A stretch of 32,823 nucleotides of DNA from Streptomyces griseus. GTDB taxonomy: Bacteria > Actinomycetota > Actinomycetes > Streptomycetales > Streptomycetaceae. The notes under the pieces were generated by a model. It worked only from the letters and a program-made list of their open reading frames with translations, searched no databases and had not been told where the DNA came from. The translations under genes and the position numbers were made by a program. The stretch spans positions 1-32,823 of the forward strand of contig MUNB01000114.1 in the NCBI GenBank assembly GCA_002154345.1, given 5' to 3'. Below, piece after piece: positions 22,947 through 30,701 of this stretch. Each line of letters opens with the position of its first letter. The stretch's first letter is position 1.

Positions 22947-24167
22947 TCACCATGTGACGGGCAGGGCGAGCGGGTAACGCCAGATGGACGTGGTGTTCCA
23001 CCGGATGTCCTCGGGCGGCACGTCCAGACGCAGGGCCGGGAAGCGGGTCAGCAGCGTGGAGAAGGCCACTTCCAGTTCCATGGTGGCCAGCGGCGCGCCC
23101 AGGCAGTGGTGGGCGCCCCAGCCGAACGTCATGTGGGGGATGGACGGGCGGTCGGGATCCAGCTCGTCGGGGCGGTCGAACTTGGCGGCGTCCCGGTTGG
23201 CCGTCAGATAGGACACGTGCACCACCTCGCCGGCCCTGATGAGGACGCCGCCGAGCTCCACGTCCTCCAGGGCGATGCGCGGGATGCCGACGCCCTTGCG
23301 GAAGGGGATGTGGCGCAGCAGTTCCTCCAGCGTGCGGGGCAGCCGCTGCGGTTCGGCCTGGAGGGAGTGGAGGAGTTCCGGGCGGGTGAGCAGGGTGTAG
23401 GCGATGTTGCCGAGCTGGTAGGTGGTGGTGTCCTGGCCGGTGATGAGCAGGACCATCGCCATGACGGCCAGTTCGTCGTCGTCGAGCAGTTCGGCGCCGT
23501 CCCGGGCGGTGGCCAGGGTGCTGATGAGGTCCTCGCCCGGGGAGCGGCGCCGGTCGGCGGTCAGCTCCTGGAAGTAGCCGCGCAGCTCCGCCTTGGCGCG
23601 TACGGCGTCCTGTTTGCCGGCGGCGCCCACGTTCATCATGGTCATGGCGTGGGCCCGGAGCCAGGGGCGGTCGGCCTCGGGGATGTCGAGCGCCTCGCAG
23701 ATGGTGATCAGCGGCAGCGGCGAGGAGACCCGGGCGACGAAGTCGGCCGGTGAGCCCTCGTCCGCCATCTCGTCCAGCAGCCGGTCGACGACGCGCTGCG
23801 TGCCGCCGCGCATCTGCTCGACGCGGCGGGGGGTGAAGCTCTTGGCGACCAGGCTGCGCAGCCGGCTGCTGGCGGGCGGGTCCATGAGGTTGATGGACTC
23901 CGCCTGGACGATCGGCTCCGGGGTCATCCGGGGGAAGTCACGGCCGAGGACGGCGCTGCGGCTGAACCGTCGGTCGGTGGTGACCGTGCGGACGTCCTCG
24001 TAGCGGGTGACCAGCCAGGCCTCGCCCTCTCCGTACGCCATCCGGATGCGGGACACCGGCTCCTCGGTCAGCAATTGCCTGAGCTGGGGGTCGAACTCCA
24101 ACTGCTGCGCGTAGTCGAACGGACAGCTCCGGACGGTTTCCTTGTTCTGCACCGAGGTGTTCTCCAC
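22947..24167 (-). CDS. Cytochrome P450 of the pigment pathway (P450mel/CYP158-like)
   Basis: The protein has about 406 residues. The heme-binding loop is FGWGAHHCLGAP with Cys355, the K-helix ExxR is EELLR (Glu282, Arg285) and the I-helix is ITGQDTTTYQ. The C-terminus ALPVTW matches what I recall of flaviolin-coupling P450 CYP158A2. An open frame begins with a TTG at 24182, but the GTG at 24167 has GGGAGA seven bases upstream and is preferred; a further in-frame GTG at 24152 is also possible. It directly precedes rppA with a 34-base gap, so the likely role is oxidative dimerisation of 1,3,6,8-tetrahydroxynaphthalene or flaviolin. In S. griseus, as I recall, the P450 follows rppA; here it comes first. 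It would need a ferredoxin and reductase in trans. Confidence 0.92.
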   Translation of the reverse strand: MENTSVQNKETVRSCPFDYAQQLEFDPQLRQLLTEEPVSRIRMAYGEGEAWLVTRYEDVRTVTTDRRFSRSAVLGRDFPRMTPEPIVQAESINLMDPPASSRLRSLVAKSFTPRRVEQMRGGTQRVVDRLLDEMADEGSPADFVARVSSPLPLITICEALDIPEADRPWLRAHAMTMMNVGAAGKQDAVRAKAELRGYFQELTADRRRSPGEDLISTLATARDGAELLDDDELAVMAMVLLITGQDTTTYQLGNIAYTLLTRPELLHSLQAEPQRLPRTLEELLRHIPFRKGVGIPRIALEDVELGGVLIRAGEVVHVSYLTANRDAAKFDRPDELDPDRPSIPHMTFGWGAHHCLGAPLATMELEVAFSTLLTRFPALRLDVPPEDIRWNTTSIWRYPLALPVTW

Positions 24168-24313
24168 CGAGGTTTCTCCCAATGACCGCTTCGAGGAATG
24201 GGCGCGCCGGACCGGGACCCGGCACCAGACCTCACCCTCTGTGCCCCGTCACTCTCCGAAACATGTCAGTGGCATACCGCAGTCAGTCGATCAGAGGGGC
24301 GCACGCCCGGCGC

Positions 24314-25153
24314 TCAGGTGGTCGACTCGCCGACGGGCAGCGCCTCGGCCCGGTCCAGGACGTGATGGCGGCCGATCGGGAGCATCAGGGGCCGGCCCGA
24401 CACGGGGTCCTCGATGATGCGGCTGTCGAGGTCGAAGACGGCCCGTACGGTCTCCACCGTCAGCACCTCGGCAGGGGTGCCGGACGCGTGCAGTCCGCCG
24501 CCGGCCAGGGCGATGAGGTGGTCGGCGTACCGGGCGGCGAGGTTCAGGTCGTGCAGGACCATGACGATGGTGGTGCCGCGCGACCGGTTGAGGTCGGTCA
24601 GCAGGTCGAGGACCTCGATCTGGTGGCTGGCGTCGAGGAAGGTGGTCGGCTCGTCGAGCAGCAGCAGATCGGTCTGCTGGGCGAGGGCCATGGCGATCCA
24701 CACGCGCTGGCGCTGGCCGCCGGAGAGCTCGTCCACCGCGCGTTCGGCGAGCGGTTCGGTGTGGGTGGCCTCCAGGGCGGCGGCCACGGCGGCGTCGTCC
24801 TTCTCGTTCCAGCGGGAGAAGATCCCCTGGTGCGGGTGGCGGCCGCGGCCGACGAGGTCGGAGACGGTGATGCCCTCGGGCGCGACGGGCGACTGCGGCA
24901 GCAGGCCGAGGGTGCGGGCCAGCTCCTTGGCGGGCAACCGGTGCACCTCCTTGCCGTCGAGGACGACGCGGCCCGCCCGGGGCGCGAGCAGCCGGGACAT
25001 GGAACGCAGCAGGGTCGACTTGCCGCAGGCGTTGGCGCCGACGATCACGGTGATCCGGCCGGGCGGTACGGCCAGGTCGAGGGAGTCGACGACGGTGCGT
25101 TCGCCGTAGCCGAGGGTGAGTCCTTCGGCGGTCAGTCGGTGGTGCGTGGTCAT
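24314..25153 (-). CDS. Iron-siderophore ABC transporter ATPase
   Basis: The 279-residue FecE/FhuC-type ATPase has Walker A GANACGKST (39-47), a Q-loop in LLPQSP, the ABC signature LSGGQRQR (143-150), Walker B LLLLDEPT and the switch His in VLHDLNLAARYAD. It hydrolyses ATP at the cytoplasmic face to drive siderophore import through the two permeases upstream. Its ATG overlaps the preceding permease stop in an ATGA. It is the last gene of a four-gene operon under the iron box. The signature sequence fits this family rather than vitamin B12 importers by context only, since the ATPases are hard to separate. Confidence 0.95.
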   Translation of the reverse strand: MTTHHRLTAEGLTLGYGERTVVDSLDLAVPPGRITVIVGANACGKSTLLRSMSRLLAPRAGRVVLDGKEVHRLPAKELARTLGLLPQSPVAPEGITVSDLVGRGRHPHQGIFSRWNEKDDAAVAAALEATHTEPLAERAVDELSGGQRQRVWIAMALAQQTDLLLLDEPTTFLDASHQIEVLDLLTDLNRSRGTTIVMVLHDLNLAARYADHLIALAGGGLHASGTPAEVLTVETVRAVFDLDSRIIEDPVSGRPLMLPIGRHHVLDRAEALPVGESTT

Positions 25154-26202
25154 AGCGAGCCTCCCGCCCGGTTGGTGCGGATGATCAGGTAGACGAGGTA
25201 GGGGGCTCCGAGGACGCCGGTGACGACGCCGACCGGATAGCGCTCGCCGAAGGCGAACTGGCCGGTGAAGTCGGCGACGAGGACGAGCAGCGAGCCGACG
25301 AGTCCGGCGGGCACCAGCAGGGAGCCGCCCGCTCCGACGATCCGGGCCGCGATGGGGCCGGAGAGGAACGCCACGAACGCGATGGGTCCGGCCGCCGCGG
25401 TGGCGAAGGCGATCAGGCCGACGGCGGCGACGATCACGGTGATCCGGGTGCGTTCGACGCGTACGCCGAGGGCGGAGGCGGTGTCGTCGCCGAGTTGCAG
25501 CGCGGAGAGGTTACGGGCCTGGCCCAGCAGCAGCGGGGTGAGGACGGCCGCCGCGGTGAGCGCGGGGAGCACCTGGTCCCAGGTGGCTCCGTTGAGGCTG
25601 CCGGTCAGCCAGCGCATCGCCTCCTGGAGGTCCCATTCGGCAGCCTGCGACAGGACGTAGGAGGTGATGCTGTCGAGCATCGCGGAGATCCCGATGCCGA
25701 TCAGGATGAGCCGGGTGCCGACGACGCCGCCCTTGAAGGCCAGTGAGTACACCAGCAGGGCGACGCCGAGGCCGGCGGCGATGGCGAGCACGGAGACCTG
25801 GACCTCGCCGAGGGACAGGGTGACGATGGCGATGGCCGCGGCGGCGCTCGCCCCGGAGCTGATGCCGATGATGTCGGGGCTGGCGAGGGGGTTGCGAAGC
25901 ATCGTCTGGAAGGTGACACCGGCCAGCCCGAAGCTGAATCCGGTGACCAGGGCGAGGACGGCACGGGGCAGCCGCAGCCGGCCCACCGTGAACGAGGCGC
26001 CCGGCACCTGCTCGCCGAGGATCACCCGGAACACGTCGCCGGGCGGGTAGAACGTGCGGCCCGCCATCAGGGTCACGGTGAACGCGGCGACGACGAGGAC
26101 CACCAGCACCAGGGCGACGAGGCGGCGGCGCGAGGCGGCCCGGACGCGTCGGCGGGTGGCGGCCTCGACGGATGCCGGCCGGGTGAGGACAGGGGCGCTC
26201 AC
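25150..26202 (-). CDS. Iron-siderophore ABC transporter permease (FecCD family)
   Basis: The 350-residue membrane protein is about ten-helical, as in BtuC/FecCD permeases. Family blocks include GRLRLPRAVLALVTGFSFGLAGVTFQTMLRNPLASPDIIGISSGA and, near the C-terminus, GPIAFVAFLSGPIAARIVG with the coupling-helix region. It forms the membrane channel with the other permease. The start is a GTG at 26202 that overlaps the stop of the preceding permease (GTGA), and its own stop overlaps the ATPase start. A cationic N-terminus (residues 15-28) precedes helix 1. Confidence 0.94.
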   Translation of the reverse strand: MSAPVLTRPASVEAATRRRVRAASRRRLVALVLVVLVVAAFTVTLMAGRTFYPPGDVFRVILGEQVPGASFTVGRLRLPRAVLALVTGFSFGLAGVTFQTMLRNPLASPDIIGISSGASAAAAIAIVTLSLGEVQVSVLAIAAGLGVALLVYSLAFKGGVVGTRLILIGIGISAMLDSITSYVLSQAAEWDLQEAMRWLTGSLNGATWDQVLPALTAAAVLTPLLLGQARNLSALQLGDDTASALGVRVERTRITVIVAAVGLIAFATAAAGPIAFVAFLSGPIAARIVGAGGSLLVPAGLVGSLLVLVADFTGQFAFGERYPVGVVTGVLGAPYLVYLIIRTNRAGGSL

Positions 26203-27239
26203 AGGGCACGTACCTTCTGTCGGCGGACGATGTAGATGAAGAACGGGGCTCCGACCAGGGCGGTCACGATGCCGACGTCGATCTCCGAGGGGCGCGCCAC
26301 GATCCGGCCGACAACGTCGGCTGCGGTGAGCAGCACCGCGCCGAGCACCGCGGAGAGCGGCAGGAGCCAGCGGTGGTCGACGCCGACGAGCAGCCGGCAG
26401 GTGTGCGGGACGACGAGGCCGACGAAGCCGATCGGCCCGGCGACGGCGGTGGCCGCTCCGCAGAGCAGTACGGCGCCGAGGGCGGCCACGGCCCGTGCCA
26501 CGGCGACGCGTTCACCGAGTCCGGCGGCCAGCTCGTCGCCCAGCGCGAGGGAGTTGAGGGCGCGGGCGGACAACAGGCAGACGACGAAGCCGACCGCGAG
26601 GAACGGCGCGACCTGGCCGATGCGTTCGAAGGAGGCACCGCCGACGCCGCCGATCTGCCAGAGCTTGAAACTTCCGGCGATGTCGTTGCGCGGCAGGATG
26701 ACCGCGCTGACGAGCGAGGCGAAGGCGGCGGAGGTGGCGGCTCCCGCGAGGGCCAGCTTGAGCGGGGTCGCCCCTCCCCTGCCGAGGGTTCCGACGGTGT
26801 AGACGAAGAGGGCCGAGAGGGCCGCGCCCACGATGGCGACCCAGATGTATCCGGTCGGCGAGGTGAGCCCGAAGAACGCGACCGCCGTGACGACGGCGAG
26901 GGACGCCCCCATGTTGACGCCGAGGATGCCCGGGTCGGCCAGCGGATTACGGGTCACGCCCTGCATCACACCGCCGGCGAGGCCGAGGGCCGCGCCGATG
27001 ACGACGGCGAGAACGGTACGGGGTACGCGCTTGGTCGCCGCCGCCCGGCCCAGGGTGTCGTCCGCGCCGCCGAGCGCCGCGACGACGTCGGACCAGGGCA
27101 CGTCACGGGAGCCGAAGGCGACGGACGCCACCATCACCGCGGCCAGGGCGAGCACGGAGAGGAGAACCCACAGCAGGCGCACGCCCGCCGGACGCCTGGT
27201 GACGGCGTCCGGCGGGGTGCGGGTGTCGAGCGTGGTCAC
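26199..27239 (-). CDS. Iron-siderophore ABC transporter permease (FecCD family, first permease)
   Basis: The 346-residue FecCD-type permease has the family blocks RVPRTVLAVVIGAALGLAGGVMQGVTRNPLADPGILGVNMGAS and GPIGFVGLVVPHTCRLLVG. The last is the typical coupling-helix region, more canonical here than in the second permease. It has about ten transmembrane segments. The GTG start at 27239 overlaps the lipoprotein stop (GTGA); an open frame reads far upstream but only through the lipoprotein gene in another frame. The two permeases are different enough to form a heterodimer, as in FepD/FepG. Confidence 0.94.
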   Translation of the reverse strand: MTTLDTRTPPDAVTRRPAGVRLLWVLLSVLALAAVMVASVAFGSRDVPWSDVVAALGGADDTLGRAAATKRVPRTVLAVVIGAALGLAGGVMQGVTRNPLADPGILGVNMGASLAVVTAVAFFGLTSPTGYIWVAIVGAALSALFVYTVGTLGRGGATPLKLALAGAATSAAFASLVSAVILPRNDIAGSFKLWQIGGVGGASFERIGQVAPFLAVGFVVCLLSARALNSLALGDELAAGLGERVAVARAVAALGAVLLCGAATAVAGPIGFVGLVVPHTCRLLVGVDHRWLLPLSAVLGAVLLTAADVVGRIVARPSEIDVGIVTALVGAPFFIYIVRRQKVRAL

Positions 27240-28270
27240 TTGACCTTGTCCGCGGCCTTGGCGAGGGCGGCGGCGTAGTCGTCCAGCACGTAACCGATCG
27301 ACAGGGGCGTCGGGTTGGCGGCGGTGGCCAGCGGGCTGGTGCCGGGCAGGAGGTAGACGGAGCCGCGCTCGACGGCCGGGATCTTCGAGAGCAGCGGGTC
27401 CTCGGTGATGGTCTTCAGCAGCTCGCCGGTGTCGTCGCCGTAGCCGGTGATGATGTCGACGTCGTCGAACGCGTCGATCTGTTCGGCGCTCTTGGTCAGG
27501 GCGAACTTCTTGGTGCCCTCGGACGCCTTCGCGATGGACCCGGGGATCTTCATGCCGAGGTCCTGGAAGAACTGGGTGCGGGTGTCGTGGGTGGTGTAGA
27601 AGCCGACCTGGCTGACGTCGTTGGGGTCGACGTGCGTCATGAACATCGCCGACTTGCCCTTGAGCTGCGGGTACTTGGCGGCGGTCTTGGCTATGTCCCC
27701 GTCGAGCTTCTTGATCAGCTTCTCGCCCTCGTCGGCCAGCCCGATCGCCTTGCTGTTCGTCCGGATGATCTCGCGCCACGGCGTCGCCCAGGGGGCGTCC
27801 GGGTAGGCGACGACGGGGGCGATCTCGCTGAGGGTCTCGTAGTCCTTCTTGGTCAGCCCCGAGTACGCGGCCAGGATGACGTCCGGCTTGGTGTCCGCCA
27901 CGGCCTCGAAGTCGATGCCGTCGGTCTCGTCGAAGAGGACCGGCGTGTCGGCCTTCAGCTCCTCCAGCTTCTCCTCGACCCAGGGCAGCACGCCGTCGTC
28001 GTTGTCGTCGCCGAAGTTGGCCGCGGACATGCCGACGGGCACGACGCCGAGCGCGAGCGGCACTTCGTGGTTGGCCCAGTTGACGGTCGCGACGCGCTTG
28101 GGCTTGGCCGGGATGGTGGTCTTGCCCAGGGCGTGCTCGACGGTCAGGGGGAACGCGCCGCCGGAACGGTTCTCGTCGTCCTTGTTCCCGGTGTCGGTGG
28201 TCCCGCCGCAGGCGGAGACGCCGACGAGGGCGGCCGCCACGATGAGCAGGCGGAGGCGGTGTGAAGACAT
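27236..28270 (-). CDS. Iron-siderophore ABC transporter substrate-binding lipoprotein
   Basis: The 344-residue lipoprotein has the lipobox LVGVSAC with Cys21 as the lipidated residue, then a polar Asp/Asn-rich linker. The FepB/FhuD-type binding fold follows: GKTTIPAKPKRVATVNW, ALGVVPVGMSAANFGDD and KPDVILAAYSGLTKKDYETLSEIAPVVAYPD, closing with the long-helix linker typical of class III binding proteins. It binds ferri-siderophore outside the membrane. It is the first gene of the importer operon, with the iron box 102 bases upstream of its ATG. No siderophore biosynthesis gene is in the window, so it may serve xenosiderophore uptake. The exact ligand is unknown. Confidence 0.95.
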   Translation of the reverse strand: MSSHRLRLLIVAAALVGVSACGGTTDTGNKDDENRSGGAFPLTVEHALGKTTIPAKPKRVATVNWANHEVPLALGVVPVGMSAANFGDDNDDGVLPWVEEKLEELKADTPVLFDETDGIDFEAVADTKPDVILAAYSGLTKKDYETLSEIAPVVAYPDAPWATPWREIIRTNSKAIGLADEGEKLIKKLDGDIAKTAAKYPQLKGKSAMFMTHVDPNDVSQVGFYTTHDTRTQFFQDLGMKIPGSIAKASEGTKKFALTKSAEQIDAFDDVDIITGYGDDTGELLKTITEDPLLSKIPAVERGSVYLLPGTSPLATAANPTPLSIGYVLDDYAAALAKAADKVK

Positions 28271-28371
28271 GGGTGTGTACCCGGCTTTCCGGATGTCGGG
28301 GGTGCCGCTTCTCGCGCGTCCGGGCGTGGGGCTGCCGTCGTGGAGCGCTGCGCGATGTGTGCGTCAGGGGC

Positions 28372-28390
28372 TTAGGTAAGGCTTGCCTTG
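28372..28390. promoter_or_regulatory. Iron box (DtxR/DmdR-type operator)
   Basis: TTAGGTAAGGCTTGCCTTG matches 14 of 19 positions of the actinomycete iron-box consensus TTAGGTTAGGCTAACCTAA. It lies upstream of the siderophore-importer operon on the minus strand, so repression by Fe2+-loaded DmdR/DtxR is expected. It also lies 142 bases upstream of the MerR-methyltransferase gene on the other strand and could affect it. Confidence 0.8.
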
Positions 28391-28531
28391 GCACTTTATG
28401 AGAGGAAGCGCAGGTGTCGCAATCAACTGTTTGAGACAGGTGTTGTAGCGATACGGACATCCGTCGTCGGCGGGACGGCGGCACATGAGGCTCTTGACCC
28501 TCACGCGGCGTCAGGCGGCACAGTCGACGCC

Positions 28532-28567
28532 GTGGAAGAACACTGGACCGTGGAAGAGCACTGGACC
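28532..28567 (+). repeat. 18-base tandem duplication at the start of the MerR-methyltransferase gene
   Basis: GTGGAAGAACACTGGACC is followed directly by the same sequence with one base changed (17 of 18 identical). It duplicates both the candidate GTG start and the first six codons (VEEHWT), so either copy may initiate translation. Confidence 0.85.
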
Positions 28568-29665
28568 GTGGGACGCGTGGCCGAGCTGGCCGGCGTGAGC
28601 GTCCGCACGCTGCATCACTACGACGGGATCGGGCTGGTCCGGCCGTCCGCGCGGACCGCGGCCGGGTACCGGGCCTACGCGGCGGGCGACATGGAACGGC
28701 TGCGTGAGGTGCTGGCCTACCGGCGGCTGGGCTTCGGACTGCGGGAGATCGCGGAACTGGTCGACGATCCGTCGGCCGACGCGGTCGCGCACCTGCACCG
28801 GCTGCGCGGCCTGCTGCTGGAGCGGCGTGATCGCGCCGACGCGATGGTGACGGCCATCGACCGGGAACTCAGGACACGGGCGAAGGGGCTCGCCGTGACG
28901 CCGGAGGAGCAACTGACCATGCTCGGTGCACGGTTGTACGACGCGATCGGAGACGCCTACACCGCGACCCGGCGCACCGATCCCCGGATCGCCGCGCAGA
29001 TCCGGGACGCCCTCGGAGACGCGCGGACGGTGCTGAACGTCGGGGCCGGCACCGGCTCCTACGAGCCCGCCGACCGCGAGGTGACCGCGGTCGAGCCGTC
29101 GGCGGTCATGCGGGGGCAGCGGCCTCCCGGCTCGGCGCCGTGCGTCGACGCCGCCGCGGAGTGCCTGCCGTTCGCGGACCGTTCCTTCGACGTCGCGATG
29201 GCCGTCTCCACCGTTCACCACTGGAGCGACCCGATCGCGGGGCTGCGCGAGATGCGGCGGGTGGCCCGCCGCGTGGTGGTGCTCACCTTCGACACCGACG
29301 AGCCGGAGTGGCAGGACCGGTTCTGGCTCACCCGCGACTATCTGCCCGAGTTCACCGGCGTCCTCGCGGACTTCCCCTCGCTCGCCGGGATGGCCGACGC
29401 GATCGGCGCCCGCGCCGAGCCGGTGCCCGTCCCGTGGGACTGCGCCGACGGCCTGTTCGAGGCGTACTGGCGCCGGCCGGGAGCGTATCTGGAGGAGCGT
29501 GTGCGCCGGGCGATGTCGGTGTGGACAAGGGTCGGGCCGGAGGCGGAGGAGCGTGCGGTACGCGGCCTCGGCGACGACCTCGCCTCCGGCCGGTGGGCCG
29601 AACGCAACGGCGACCTCCTCGGCCTCGACGCGGCGGATCTCGGCCTCCGCCTGCTCAGGGCGTGA
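28532..29665 (+). CDS. MerR-family regulator fused to a SAM methyltransferase
   Basis: One uninterrupted frame of about 377 residues joins two domains. Residues about 11-80 are a MerR winged helix (WTVGRVAELAGVSVRTLHHYDGIGLVRPSA... YRRLGFGLREIAELV), followed by a dimerising coiled helix (85-118). A linker AVTPEEQLTM leads to a class I methyltransferase (131-377) with SAM motif I VLNVGAGTGSYEP (167-179), an acidic VEPS strand end and an LPFADRSFDVAMAV block. The methyltransferase part resembles stand-alone actinomycete enzymes of unknown substrate, from memory. The start is uncertain: GTG at 28532 or 28550, in an 18-base tandem repeat, neither with a strong ribosome site; the frame stays open back to 28388, inside the iron box. 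It is divergent from the siderophore importer and convergent with the AraC gene, overlapping it by 11 bases. Confidence 0.87.
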   Translation: MEEHWTVEEHWTVGRVAELAGVSVRTLHHYDGIGLVRPSARTAAGYRAYAAGDMERLREVLAYRRLGFGLREIAELVDDPSADAVAHLHRLRGLLLERRDRADAMVTAIDRELRTRAKGLAVTPEEQLTMLGARLYDAIGDAYTATRRTDPRIAAQIRDALGDARTVLNVGAGTGSYEPADREVTAVEPSAVMRGQRPPGSAPCVDAAAECLPFADRSFDVAMAVSTVHHWSDPIAGLREMRRVARRVVVLTFDTDEPEWQDRFWLTRDYLPEFTGVLADFPSLAGMADAIGARAEPVPVPWDCADGLFEAYWRRPGAYLEERVRRAMSVWTRVGPEAEERAVRGLGDDLASGRWAERNGDLLGLDAADLGLRLLRA

Positions 29666-30437
29666 GCTCGGGCCGGAACATCCCCGGGGTCAGCCCGGTG
29701 GTCCGCCGGAAGGCCGCGCCGAAGGCGCTCGCGGAGCGGTAGCCGACCTGTTCGGCGACCGACTCGACGTCCCAGCCCCGGGTGAGCAGGCCGATCGCGT
29801 GCTGCGCGCGGACCGCCGCCACCCACCGCACGAAGCTCGTGCCCGTCTCGGCGCTGAAGGCACGCGTGACCGTACGGGTGCTGACCCCCAGCTCGGACGC
29901 CCAGTCCGCCAGGGTCCGCTGGTCGCCCGGATCCTCGCGGACCGCGTCCGCGATGGGGCGCAGGAGGCCGGAGGTGGGCACCTGGACGAGCAGCTCGCGG
30001 GGCGAGGGCGCGAGGACGTCGAGCACGAGCGCCTCGGTCGCGGCCCGGGAGGAGGGAGCGAGGCCGGGTTCGCCGAGCCGTTCCAGCAGCAGGCGCAGCA
30101 GCGGGGTGATCTCGACGGCGACGGGAGTGTCGGAGATCGACGCGGTGGTACGGAAGCCGAAGAAGCTGGCGCGCAGCCAGGTGCCGGCGCTCGCCGAACC
30201 GGTGTGCAACGTGCCCGCGGGCATCCAGAGGCCGAGCGTCGGAGTGATCGTCCAGACACGTGCGCCGACCACCGCGGTGGAGGCGCCGCGCTCGTTCCAG
30301 AGCAGTTCGTGGAAGGGGTGGGAGTGCGCGTCCCAGAGCGTGTCGTGGGAGACGATCTCGCCGTAGTCCTTGATGACGAACGGCGTCTCCACCGAGCCGG
30401 GTGCGAGCGCGGGGAGCGTCCGGGTCTCCTGGGTCAC
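29655..30437 (-). CDS. AraC-family transcriptional regulator
   Basis: The 260-residue protein has an N-terminal cupin-like sensing domain (WDAHSHPFHELLWNERG, then LWMPAGTLHTGSA) and a C-terminal double helix-turn-helix: TLADWASELGVSTRTVTRAFSAETGTSFVRWVAAVRAQHAIGLL followed by VESVAEQVGYRSASAFGAAFRRTTGLTPGMFR. The start is a GTG at 30437 with no clear ribosome site. It overlaps the end of the MerR-methyltransferase gene by 11 bases in convergent orientation. Its own promoter region faces the TetR operon, so the 260-base intergenic region could serve both. The target and effector are unknown; regulators with this domain order commonly control an adjacent efflux or catabolic gene, but none is next to it here. 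Confidence 0.92.
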   Translation of the reverse strand: MTQETRTLPALAPGSVETPFVIKDYGEIVSHDTLWDAHSHPFHELLWNERGASTAVVGARVWTITPTLGLWMPAGTLHTGSASAGTWLRASFFGFRTTASISDTPVAVEITPLLRLLLERLGEPGLAPSSRAATEALVLDVLAPSPRELLVQVPTSGLLRPIADAVREDPGDQRTLADWASELGVSTRTVTRAFSAETGTSFVRWVAAVRAQHAIGLLTRGWDVESVAEQVGYRSASAFGAAFRRTTGLTPGMFRPELTP

Positions 30438-30517
30438 GGGATCAGCCTAGAAGACCCGCCCGGGAGACCGGCCCCCGCCCGATGAACCGGGTCGGTTACG
30501 GCCGATCACCCGTCGCT

Positions 30518-30541
30518 TTTAAGTCAGTCGATTGATTTAAA
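30518..30541. promoter_or_regulatory. 24-base palindrome, probable TetR operator
   Basis: TTTAAGTCAGTC is followed by GATTGATTTAAA; 10 of 12 pairs are complementary. The element is AT-rich, sits 180 bases upstream of the TetR start and immediately before the leader region, and is a typical autoregulatory TetR-type operator. Confidence 0.75.
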
Positions 30542-30638
30542 TGAGGGCATGCACTTGGCTGGGCTCACCGAGGCCGACACCGGCCTCGACGCCGTACGAG
30601 AAGGCTTCGGCGCCGTACCGAAGACCGAGGAGACAGCC

Positions 30639-30701
30639 ATGAGAGACACACGGGAGACCCGCGAGGCCCCTGGCGCGGCCGCCCGGCAGGTGCGCCGGTG
30701 A
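30639..30701 (+). CDS. 20-codon leader ORF coupled to the TetR gene
   Basis: The ATG at 30639 has an ideal GAGGAG site six bases upstream. The 20-residue product is rich in Arg, Glu and Ala. Its TGA overlaps the TetR GTG start (GTGA), while the TetR gene itself lacks a good ribosome site, so TetR translation may depend on this ORF. The same frame is open back to an ATG at 30549 (50 codons in all) that has no properly spaced ribosome site. Function is unknown; it could be a leader peptide or a remnant. Confidence 0.5.
   Translation: MRDTRETREAPGAAARQVRR

Noticed and set aside
28411-28451. Imperfect repeats (CAGGTGT twice; TCGC...GCGA) between the iron box and the MerR-methyltransferase gene
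   Set aside because: Possible MerR operator, but alignment needs gaps and no -35/-10 pair with MerR-type spacing is clear, so it is not listed as a site.
30549-30701. A 50-codon ORF starting upstream of the 20-codon leader
   Set aside because: The ATG at 30549 has only an improperly close AGGG; the internal ATG at 30639 has the good ribosome site, so the shorter ORF is preferred.
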